Shown in pieces: positions 1-5,096 of a DNA stretch of 6,604 nt (positions are counted from its first letter, which is position 1; each line of letters opens with the position of its first letter). A program made the position numbers and the translations under genes. The notes under the pieces were generated by a model. It was not told where the DNA came from and ran no database searches. It worked only from the letters and a program-made list of their open reading frames with translations. Source of the DNA: Coriobacteriaceae bacterium (lineage in GTDB: Bacteria; Actinomycetota; Coriobacteriia; Coriobacteriales; Eggerthellaceae). Location of the stretch: NCBI GenBank assembly GCA_015062635.1, contig SUUF01000003.1:45726-52329 (forward strand). Direction: 5' to 3'.

Positions 1-18
1 GCGCGATGCATCCGGGCG

Positions 19-687
19 CTAGGCGTTCCAGAGGTATCCGACGCCGCGGACGGTTTCGAGATGCTGCGACAGCTCGGGGCCGAGCTTGGCGCGCACGCGG
101 CGCACGTGCACGTCGACGGTGCGCGTGCCGCCATAGTAATCGAAACCCCACACGCGCTTCAGCAGGGCGTCGCGCGAATAGGTGCGGTCGGGATGCGTCA
201 CCAGGAACGCCAGCAACGCGTATTCCAGATAGGTGAAGTCGATGGGCTCGCCCGCAACCGTCACCTGGTAGGTCGCCAGGTTCAGCGTCATATCGTCGAA
301 GGTCACGAGGTCGTCGCTCGACCCTTCGTTTCCCGGCCACAGGATGAGCCGCACGCGGGCCTCGCATTCCTCGGGGCCGGCATCGCGCACAATGAAATCG
401 GAATGCGCCCACGCGGGCAGGCGGAAGCCGGCGAGGTCGTCGGGAGACACGACGAGCAGCAGCCCGCGCGCGTCCTCGGGGCGGTTCTTCCCCACCTCGA
501 CGATGGCCTGGCCCACATCCTGCGCATCGACGATGAGCAGGTCGTAGTCGGGATATTCCGTCATCGTGCGCCCCATCAGGGCAATCGACGTCGGCTTGAC
601 CGACACGTCCAGCCCATCCAAAACGCGGCGGAACTTGTGCGCGGCATCGAGCGAATCAGCCGCGAATATCACTTGCTTTCGTGCCAT
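19..687 (-). CDS. glnR: GlnR-like atypical OmpR-family response regulator (nitrogen regulation)
   Basis: Predicted 222-residue transcription regulator. Residues 1-118 form a degenerate receiver domain and about 127-222 an OmpR/PhoB-type winged helix. The recognition-helix region GGTRTVDVHVRRVRAKLG (186-203) and the end (TVRGVGYLW) are typical, and the linker pattern AGPEECEARVRL resembles recalled actinobacterial GlnR sequences. Receiver chemistry is incomplete: the usual N-terminal acidic pair is reduced (FAADS, 8-12), a possible phospho-Asp is D54, and the conserved Lys-Pro near residue 100 reads VRDAG. This fits GlnR, which is known to act as an orphan regulator without phosphorylation. 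The start at 687 is chosen because GAGG (694-697), overlapping the stop of the upstream gene, lies 6 nt before ATG. A longer reading to 729 would overlap that gene and adds an unconserved arginine-rich leader. It is co-transcribed with the glutamine synthetase-like gene 8 nt upstream, so it may control that operon. The winged-helix class is certain; the GlnR assignment is likely. Confidence 0.85.
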   Translation of the reverse strand: MARKQVIFAADSLDAAHKFRRVLDGLDVSVKPTSIALMGRTMTEYPDYDLLIVDAQDVGQAIVEVGKNRPEDARGLLLVVSPDDLAGFRLPAWAHSDFIVRDAGPEECEARVRLILWPGNEGSSDDLVTFDDMTLNLATYQVTVAGEPIDFTYLEYALLAFLVTHPDRTYSRDALLKRVWGFDYYGGTRTVDVHVRRVRAKLGPELSQHLETVRGVGYLWNA

Positions 688-693
688 GGGTCG

Positions 694-697
694 CCTC
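694..697 (-). promoter_or_regulatory. Ribosome binding site overlapping the upstream stop
   Basis: GAGG on the minus strand shares bases with the TGA stop (696-698) of the glutamine synthetase-like gene and lies 6 nt before the ATG of the regulator. It fixes the regulator start at 687 and implies translational coupling. Confidence 0.6.
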
Positions 698-2030
698 ACA
701 GCTCTTCCAGATAACGTTCCAACTCCCATTGCGAAACCGACTTGCGGTATTCATTCCATTCCCGGCGCTTCTCGTCCACGAGGAACTGGTGGATGTGCTC
801 GCCGAGCACCTCGCGCATCAGCTGCGATTCCTCGAAGTTGTCGACGGCCTCGCCGAGCGTCTCCGGCATCGGGCGGATGCCCTTGGCCGCAAGCTCTCGC
901 TTCGTGCAGCCCTTCACGTCGGACAGCTCGACAGGCGCGGGCAGCTCGAGGCCGTCCTCGATGCCCTTCAGGCCCGCCGCGAGCATGGCCGCGAACAGCA
1001 GGTAGGGGTTGGCCGCCGGGTCGGGGCTGCGCAGCTCGATGCGACAGCTGGCGTCCTTGCCGGGACGGCATGTGGGAACGCGCAGCAGGGCCGAGCGGTT
1101 GCGGCGCGCCCACACGATGTAGTGCGGCGCGTCGTCCTCGGCGCCGATGCGCTTGTACGAGTTCACCGTCTGATTCGCCAGCAAGCCGAACTCGGGAGCG
1201 TATTTCAGCAGGCCGGCCATATAGTGCTTGGCTACCGCCGACAGGTTGTCGGGGTCATCGGGATCGTAGAAGGCGTTGTTACCGTCGAAATCGAACAAGC
1301 TCTGGTGCACGTGCATGCCGCTGCCCGAAACGCCCTCGAGCGGCTTGGGCATGAAGCTCGCATGCACGCCGTGCTTCATGGCCACTTCCTTCACGACCAG
1401 CTTGTAGGTCATCACGTTGTCGGCCATGTCCATGGCATCCGAGAAGCGCAGGTCGATCTCGTGCTGGCTCGGCGCCGACTCGTGATGCGAATACTCCACG
1501 GGGATGCCCATCTTCTCGAGCGTCAAGATCGTGTCGCGGCGCAAGTCGCTTGCATGGTCGAGGCTCGTGAGGTCGAATGACCCGCCATTGTCGAGTGGCG
1601 TCGGATCGTCCTTCCCGCGGAAATAGAAGTACTCGACCTCGGGCCCGACGTTCAGCACGTAACCGGCCTCGGCGGCGCGCTCGCACATGCGGCGCAGCAC
1701 GCGGCGCGGATCGCCCTCGAACGGCGACCGGTCGGGCATGCACACGCTGCAGAACATGCGCCCCACGGCGTTGTCGGCCGGACGCCACGGCAGCACCTGG
1801 AACGTCGAGGCGTCGGGAATGGCCAGCATATCGCTTTCCTCGGCGCTTCCGAACCCGTCAACGCAGCCGCCATCGAAGCTCAGGCCCTCCTCGAAGGCAT
1901 ACTCGAGCTCGTTCGGGATGACGGCGAACGACTTCAGGCGACCGAGCACGTCGGCGAACCAGAAGCGGACGAAATGGACATCGCGGTTCTTTATGGTCTT
2001 CAGGACGAAATCCTGGTCGGGAGTCCTCAT
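696..2030 (-). CDS. Type I glutamine synthetase-like ligase with altered ammonium pocket
   Basis: A 444-residue protein, the length of Bacillus-type GSI-alpha, with the beta-grasp N domain (about 1-100) and the catalytic domain after it. Canonical GSI joins glutamate and ammonia with ATP. Metal ligands are intact by alignment to Salmonella GS: E131 and E133 (GPEVEYF), E184 and E191 (HHESAPSQHE), H240 (SGSGMHVH) and E332 (CRIELRSPDP). Glutamate and phosphate arginines R294 (NSYKR), the ARRNRSALLR block and R334 are also kept. Asp50' is kept as D53, but Ser53' is C56 (DGGCV), Tyr179 is S151 (GGSFDL), and the Glu327 flap is D300 in a rewritten loop (GAEDDAP for VPGYEAP). Asn264 is S235. The adenylylation tyrosine is absent and Bacillus Arg62 is S62. 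The ATG at 2030 follows AAGGA at 7 nt. The protein is probably a gamma-glutamyl-amine ligase or a divergent GS; no symbol is given because glnA would imply ammonia as substrate. Confidence 0.93.
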   Translation of the reverse strand: MRTPDQDFVLKTIKNRDVHFVRFWFADVLGRLKSFAVIPNELEYAFEEGLSFDGGCVDGFGSAEESDMLAIPDASTFQVLPWRPADNAVGRMFCSVCMPDRSPFEGDPRRVLRRMCERAAEAGYVLNVGPEVEYFYFRGKDDPTPLDNGGSFDLTSLDHASDLRRDTILTLEKMGIPVEYSHHESAPSQHEIDLRFSDAMDMADNVMTYKLVVKEVAMKHGVHASFMPKPLEGVSGSGMHVHQSLFDFDGNNAFYDPDDPDNLSAVAKHYMAGLLKYAPEFGLLANQTVNSYKRIGAEDDAPHYIVWARRNRSALLRVPTCRPGKDASCRIELRSPDPAANPYLLFAAMLAAGLKGIEDGLELPAPVELSDVKGCTKRELAAKGIRPMPETLGEAVDNFEESQLMREVLGEHIHQFLVDEKRREWNEYRKSVSQWELERYLEEL

Positions 2031-2060
2031 CGTCAGTTCCTTCCCTCGGTGCCTATGCGC

Positions 2061-2069
2061 ATTGTATCA
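2061..2069 (-). promoter_or_regulatory. Extended -10 promoter for the glutamine synthetase-like operon
   Basis: On the minus strand TGATACAAT is a TGn-extended -10 element (TACAAT at 2061-2066, 5 of 6 matches to TATAAT). I see no good -35 hexamer at 16-18 bp, which fits an extended -10 or an activator-dependent promoter. Transcription would start near 2054, giving a short leader with AAGGA (2038-2042) before the ATG at 2030. There is no terminator between the phosphoglycosyl transferase stop and this site, so read-through is also possible. Confidence 0.45.
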
Positions 2070-2079
2070 ACGTTTTACT

Positions 2080-2757
2080 CTAGCGCTCGATTGTTTCCGC
2101 CCCGTTACATGCCGCCGCAAGCGCAGGCGCATTCGCCGCGTTGCCATCTTCCACGTACACGCCCTCTTGGCTGAATATGGTCTTGAACGTGAGGAAGAAC
2201 ACCTTCAGGTCGAAGGCGAAGCTCACGTTGCGCACGTATTCCACATCGAGCTTCAGGCGGTCGTGCCACTGCAGGGCGTTGCGGCCCGAAACCGCCGCCC
2301 AGCCGGTGATGCCGGGCCGCACCAGCAGCTTCTCCCCCTCGTCGCCCTCGTAAAGCTCGGTCTCGCGCTCGAGGTCGGGGCGCGGGCCGATGACGCTCAT
2401 GTCGCCCTTCAGCACATTCAGGAACTGCGGGAGCTCGTCGATGCTCGAGCGACGCATGAACGCGCCAACGCGGGTCATGCGCGGGTCGTCGGCTCCATTG
2501 TAGGTGCTGCCGTCCTCCATCACCAGGTCGGGCGCATTCACCTTCATGCTGCGGAACTTGTACATCGTGAAGGGCTTCCAGTCCTTGCCCATGCGCGGCG
2601 CGTTGTAGAACACCGGGCCGTGGTCTTCCAGCCAGATGGCCGGGCCGAACACGGCGATGGTCGCTCCCAAGACCGGCATTGCGGCGATGCCGACGGCGAC
2701 ATCGAGCGCGCGCTTGACCACGCGCACGTAAAACGATTTGTGAGCAGGCTTCCTCAT
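2080..2757 (-). CDS. Small membrane phosphoglycosyl transferase (PglC/WbaP-type bacterial sugar transferase)
   Basis: A 225-residue member of the bacterial sugar transferase family, which moves a sugar phosphate from a UDP-sugar to undecaprenyl phosphate at the inner membrane face and starts glycan assembly. In order: basic KRALDV (15-20), one hydrophobic segment (about 18-42) that would be the re-entrant helix of monotopic enzymes, GPVFYNAPRMGKDWKPF (47-63), MYKFRSM (65-71), the catalytic Asp-Glu dyad in SSIDELPQ (D107, E108), NVLKGDMSVIGPRP (114-127), and RPGITGWAAVSGRN (147-160). It is short like PglC and lacks the extra membrane helices of WbaP. About 20 C-terminal residues rich in Ala/Asn extend past the core. 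The ATG at 2757 is chosen because AGGG (2764-2767), overlapping the aminotransferase stop, lies 6 nt upstream. The upstream extension to 2871 is an arginine-rich shadow of the aminotransferase. The 8-nt spacing to that gene suggests a shared product, possibly an amino sugar. The exact UDP-sugar cannot be read from sequence. Confidence 0.92.
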   Translation of the reverse strand: MRKPAHKSFYVRVVKRALDVAVGIAAMPVLGATIAVFGPAIWLEDHGPVFYNAPRMGKDWKPFTMYKFRSMKVNAPDLVMEDGSTYNGADDPRMTRVGAFMRRSSIDELPQFLNVLKGDMSVIGPRPDLERETELYEGDEGEKLLVRPGITGWAAVSGRNALQWHDRLKLDVEYVRNVSFAFDLKVFFLTFKTIFSQEGVYVEDGNAANAPALAAACNGAETIER

Positions 2758-2763
2758 GGCGCG

Positions 2764-2767
2764 CCCT
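2764..2767 (-). promoter_or_regulatory. Ribosome binding site overlapping the upstream stop
   Basis: AGGG on the minus strand overlaps the TAG stop (2766-2768) of the aminotransferase, 6 nt before the ATG of the phosphoglycosyl transferase. The geometry matches the junction at 694-697: 8 nt between genes, with the site inside the stop. Confidence 0.55.
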
Positions 2768-4052
2768 AGAACATGCCCGCCATCGCGGCGAACATCGCGT
2801 CGAGGTCGTCCTCGCCGCCGAACCCACGGCCCAGCAGCACGTCCTCGATGGCGCGCTTGTACACATCGCACACGTAATCGATGTCGTCATCGGAAAGCAG
2901 CGTGTGCAGCGGCAGCGTGATCTCGTTCGCGAACTGCGCATAGGCGTGCGGGAAGTCGCTGATCGAGAACCCGAGGTCGCGGTAGGCCGTCAGCAGCGGC
3001 AACGGCTTGTAGTGCACGTTCGCGGCCACGCCCTCCTCGGCCATGCGCTCGATGATGGCGTTGCGCAGCACGGGCAACGCATCGGGCACGCGCGTGATCA
3101 TCAGGTGGCCCGACGAGGAGCCCTCCCCATCGTAGTGGCGCAGCAGCTCGACCGGTGCGTCGGCGAGGTTGCGCTCGTAACGCTCGACCATCTGCCGGCG
3201 ACGTTCGAGCAGCCCCGGATACCGGTCGAGCTGGACGAGGCCGATGGCGGCGGCGATGTCGGTCATGTTGCACTTGTAACCGGGAAACGCGATGTCGTAT
3301 TCCCACGACCCCGCCTTCGACTTCGACAGCGCGTCCTTGTTCTGGCCGTGCAGCGACCACAGCATGCACTGCCGGTAAAACTCGTCGGAATCGATGGGCG
3401 CCTTCCACGCGAGCCCGCCGCCCTCGGCGGTCGTGAAGTTCTTCACCGCATGGAAGCTGAACGACGTGAAATCGGCCACGCTTCCCGCCGGCTTCCCGTG
3501 GTAGGTGGCGCCCAGCGCATGCGCGGCATCGGCGAGCACGATGGGCCGGTCGAAGCAGCGCTGCCAATCGTTTGCGGGTTTGAACAGCCCCTTCTTCGAT
3601 TCGATGGCGGCGAACAGGCGGTCGTAATCGACCATGCGCCCGGCCAGGTCGACTGGCACGACGACCTTCGTGCGTTCGGTTATCGCCGCGGCGATGGCAT
3701 CGTAGTCGGGCTCGAACGAACCGGGCAGACAATCGACCAGCACGAGCTTCGCGCCCACGTGGCACACGACCGATGCGCTCGCGGTGTAGGTGTAAGCCGG
3801 GACGATCACCTCGTCGCCCGGCCCCACGCCCAGGATGCGCAGGCACATCTCGGCCGCATGCGTCGCGCTCGCGAAGCAGGCGAAGCCGTCGGCTCCGGTG
3901 AATTCCCTCAGGCGCCCCTCGAGCTCCTTCGTGCGCGGTCCGGTGGTGATCCACCCGCTGCGCAGGGCGTTTGCAACCTCCGCGATTTCCGCCTCGGTGA
4001 TATCCGGGGGTGAAAACGCGATGGTGCGCTGCGCGTTTGCATTGTCGGTCAT
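2766..4052 (-). CDS. DegT/DnrJ/EryC1/StrS-family PLP sugar aminotransferase
   Basis: A 428-residue fold-type I aminotransferase that would transfer an amino group, usually from glutamate, to a nucleotide-linked keto sugar in the cytoplasm. Landmarks: the N-terminal SGWITTGPRTKELE region (32-45), substrate/PLP loop FASATHAAEM (60-69), PGDEVIVPAYTYTASA (78-93), the pyridine-nitrogen Asp in LADAAHALGA (D175, with H178), the PLP Lys in SFSFHAVKNFTTAEGG (K204), GYKCNMTDIAAAIGLVQL (258-275), and NVHYKPLPLL (345-354). It is longer than the usual 370-400 residues, through an insert of about 15-20 residues before the Asp motif (around 151-168) and an acidic, Met-containing tail (about 409-428). The start is well supported by GAGGAGG (4057-4063), 4 nt before ATG. 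Coupled with the phosphoglycosyl transferase downstream, it may supply the amino sugar that enzyme loads, as PglE does for PglC. No matching dehydratase or acetyltransferase is present here, so the sugar is not known. Confidence 0.94.
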   Translation of the reverse strand: MTDNANAQRTIAFSPPDITEAEIAEVANALRSGWITTGPRTKELEGRLREFTGADGFACFASATHAAEMCLRILGVGPGDEVIVPAYTYTASASVVCHVGAKLVLVDCLPGSFEPDYDAIAAAITERTKVVVPVDLAGRMVDYDRLFAAIESKKGLFKPANDWQRCFDRPIVLADAAHALGATYHGKPAGSVADFTSFSFHAVKNFTTAEGGGLAWKAPIDSDEFYRQCMLWSLHGQNKDALSKSKAGSWEYDIAFPGYKCNMTDIAAAIGLVQLDRYPGLLERRRQMVERYERNLADAPVELLRHYDGEGSSSGHLMITRVPDALPVLRNAIIERMAEEGVAANVHYKPLPLLTAYRDLGFSISDFPHAYAQFANEITLPLHTLLSDDDIDYVCDVYKRAIEDVLLGRGFGGEDDLDAMFAAMAGMF

Positions 4053-4056
4053 GACG

Positions 4057-4063
4057 CCTCCTC
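4057..4063 (-). promoter_or_regulatory. Strong ribosome binding site of the aminotransferase
   Basis: GAGGAGG on the minus strand ends 4 nt before the ATG at 4052. It is the strongest Shine-Dalgarno in the window and suggests independent, efficient initiation of this gene pair. Confidence 0.7.
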
Positions 4064-4081
4064 GTTTTCTTCAACCCAAGA

Positions 4082-4087
4082 AGTATA
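4082..4087 (-). promoter_or_regulatory. Candidate -10 element for the aminotransferase/phosphoglycosyl transferase pair
   Basis: TATACT on the minus strand matches 5 of 6 bases of the -10 consensus and lies about 30 nt before the start codon, leaving a leader of roughly 20-25 nt that contains the ribosome binding site. No convincing -35 hexamer is visible at 16-18 bp, so this is a candidate only. Confidence 0.4.
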
Positions 4088-4249
4088 GCGAATGCATGCG
4101 CCCATGGACGAAGCTGCGCATTTGTCACACGGATGAACCGAGGCGAAACGCATTCAGCGAGCTCGCACGTCGGCGCGCCGCATTCCCCCGGCGTTTACGG
4201 CGAGATAGCCCCGAAGACATCGACTTTCGCACGCTAGCGCGCCAAAGGA

Positions 4250-4277
4250 GTATGTCCCCGGTCGCCCGGGGACATAC
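4250..4277. repeat. Perfect 12-bp inverted repeat with 4-nt loop
   Basis: GTATGTCCCCGG (4250-4261), a TCGC loop (4262-4265), then its exact reverse complement (4266-4277). As RNA from either strand it would form a stable hairpin. There is no T-run after either end, so it is not a standard intrinsic terminator. The same arm sequence recurs in the adjacent direct repeats. It could be a REP-like or small mobile palindrome, an RNA-stability element, or a protein site. Confidence 0.85.
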
Positions 4278-4280
4278 ACC

Positions 4281-4322
4281 GGTCGCCACATGTATGTCCC
4301 CGGTCGCCACATGTATGTCCCC
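4281..4322. repeat. Two exact 21-bp tandem repeats beside the palindrome
   Basis: Positions 4281-4301 and 4302-4322 are identical 21-bp units, each ending in ATGTATGTCCCC. Identity extends 2 bp further left. A 17-bp piece across the unit junction (4292-4308) also matches 4250-4266 in the palindrome, so GTATGTCCCC occurs three times in the same orientation (4250, 4292, 4313) and once inverted (4268-4277). The 21-bp period is about two helical turns. Confidence 0.85.
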
Positions 4323-4362
4323 AATGGTTCGGGGGTATCCTTGCGGCGTGGCGGCAACCCGT

Positions 4363-4382
4363 CGCCGTTCACCATAACGGCG
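4363..4382 (-). other. Hairpin just after the VanZ-like gene
   Basis: CGCCGTT (4363-4369) and AACGGCG (4376-4382) can form a 7-bp stem with a 6-nt loop, about 8 nt after the VanZ-like stop. No U-tract follows on the minus strand, so it is a weak terminator candidate or an mRNA 3'-end stabiliser. Confidence 0.4.
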
Positions 4383-4390
4383 CGACGAGA

Positions 4391-5080
4391 TCAGTATTCC
4401 TCGAAATGCTCTTCCCGGCGCGAGCCGAAGATGTAGAAGAAGAACGATGCGATAACCGAACCCAGCGACGCGGCCACCGTGTCGACCTTCCAGTCCTCCA
4501 TGTCGAAATAGCGGCCATCCACATACAGCTGGTGCACTTCGTCGGTGATGCCGTACCCGCTGGCGCAGGCGATGGCGATTATCGTCGCGGGGATGAGCGG
4601 CATGTGGCAATGCAGGGCGTTGCCGAGCAACGCGCCGAAGATGAAGTACTCGCAGAAATGCCCGATGGGCGACACGGGATCCTCGACGTAGCCGTAATAC
4701 GTCCACACCAGGTACTCGATGTAATCGCGCACGCGCGCGAAGACGCCCTGCGCGAGGTCGCTGCTGGTGTGCGCCGACATGTAGAAGATGAACCCGGCCC
4801 AGCATAGCAGCGCAATCCAGCTGAACACCGTGTATACCGGCGACGCTTTCCGCCGGCCGCGCACCAACCGCACGCGGGGCGCGATGGGCGTCGGCGTCGG
4901 CGGGACGCCCGACCCCACGGGAACCGCTCGCTGCACCGGCTGGTACGGCACGGCAGCAGGCTGGGCCACCGGCTGGGCGACCGGCTCGGCCGCGCTGCCA
5001 TGCATCGTCCCGCGCGGTCCATTCACCGCACGCTCCCAATCAGATCGGTACCCATCCGCATATGCGTTTCGTTTCGCCAT
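4391..5080 (-). CDS. VanZ-family integral membrane protein with proline-rich cytoplasmic N-terminus
   Basis: Predicted 229 residues. Residues 1-80 are polar and rich in Pro, Ala, Val and Gln, with a short repeat (VAQPVAQP, 34-41) and a basic end (RLVRGRRK, 71-78). Four likely membrane helices follow: about 82-102, 140-157, 161-179 and 199-219. VanZ-family signs are FYMSAHTSSDLAQ (99-111), GHFCEYFIFGALLG (140-153) and TDEVHQLYVDGR (179-190), followed by VDTVAASLG (199-207). Family members include VanZ, linked to teicoplanin resistance; the biochemical role is not settled. The ATG at 5080 is chosen because GGGGG lies just upstream and the protein begins MAKRN. A longer reading to 5179 overlaps the glycosyltransferase and adds no recognisable sequence. 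It starts 16 nt after the glycosyltransferase stop, so the two are probably co-transcribed and VanZ may act in cell-surface glycan or lipid-carrier steps. That role is inference. Confidence 0.85.
   Translation of the reverse strand: MAKRNAYADGYRSDWERAVNGPRGTMHGSAAEPVAQPVAQPAAVPYQPVQRAVPVGSGVPPTPTPIAPRVRLVRGRRKASPVYTVFSWIALLCWAGFIFYMSAHTSSDLAQGVFARVRDYIEYLVWTYYGYVEDPVSPIGHFCEYFIFGALLGNALHCHMPLIPATIIAIACASGYGITDEVHQLYVDGRYFDMEDWKVDTVAASLGSVIASFFFYIFGSRREEHFEEY
4959..4982 (-). repeat. In-frame 12-bp repeat coding V-A-Q-P units
   Basis: Two near-identical 12-bp units (4959-4970 and 4971-4982, differing at one base) plus a degenerate third keep the reading frame. They encode the VAQP repeat in the N-terminal tail of the VanZ-like protein, so slippage would change tail length without a frameshift. 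Confidence 0.6.
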
Positions 5081-5096
5081 GTTCCCCCACGTCGTC

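Larger units (their letters stand above)
4053..4390. other. 338-bp gene-free region between the VanZ-like and aminotransferase genes
   Basis: I find no credible gene here. The stretch holds, from the VanZ side, a 7-bp-stem hairpin just past the VanZ stop, a cluster of direct and inverted copies of GTATGTCCCC, about 120 bp of GC-rich sequence with short palindromes (CGGCGCGCCG near 4171, GCTAGC near 4234), and then a -10-like site and ribosome binding site for the aminotransferase. Small readings through it are driven by the repeats. Confidence 0.7.

Noticed and set aside
1..18. Terminator after the regulator gene
   Set aside because: Only 18 bases remain after the stop. They contain an ATGCAT palindrome but no stem followed by a T-run.
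2068..2100. GlnR box upstream of the GS-like gene
   Set aside because: Two A-rich AAAC-containing stretches about 21 bp apart lie upstream of the -10, but they do not match the known gTnAC-n6-GaAAC layout (11-bp step) well enough to call.
1687..2769. Long + strand reading frame of about 360 codons
   Set aside because: It runs antisense through the GS-like and phosphoglycosyl transferase genes, whose families are unmistakable. The translation has no domain and is the usual shadow in GC-rich DNA.
2904..4013. Long + strand reading frame opposite the aminotransferase
   Set aside because: Antisense shadow with Val/Ala/Arg/His-rich translation and no recognisable motif; the minus-strand aminotransferase is clear.
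4250..4277. Intrinsic terminator
   Set aside because: The stem is strong, but neither strand has a T-run after it, so standard intrinsic termination is not supported.
4250..4322. CRISPR array
   Set aside because: The repeats are contiguous, with no spacers of distinct sequence between units, and only two to three copies exist.
4154..4375. Small minus-strand frame with a GTYMWRP repeat
   Set aside because: The repeated peptide comes only from the 21-bp DNA repeats. There is no ribosome binding site and no sensible protein around it, so the DNA repeat is the real feature.
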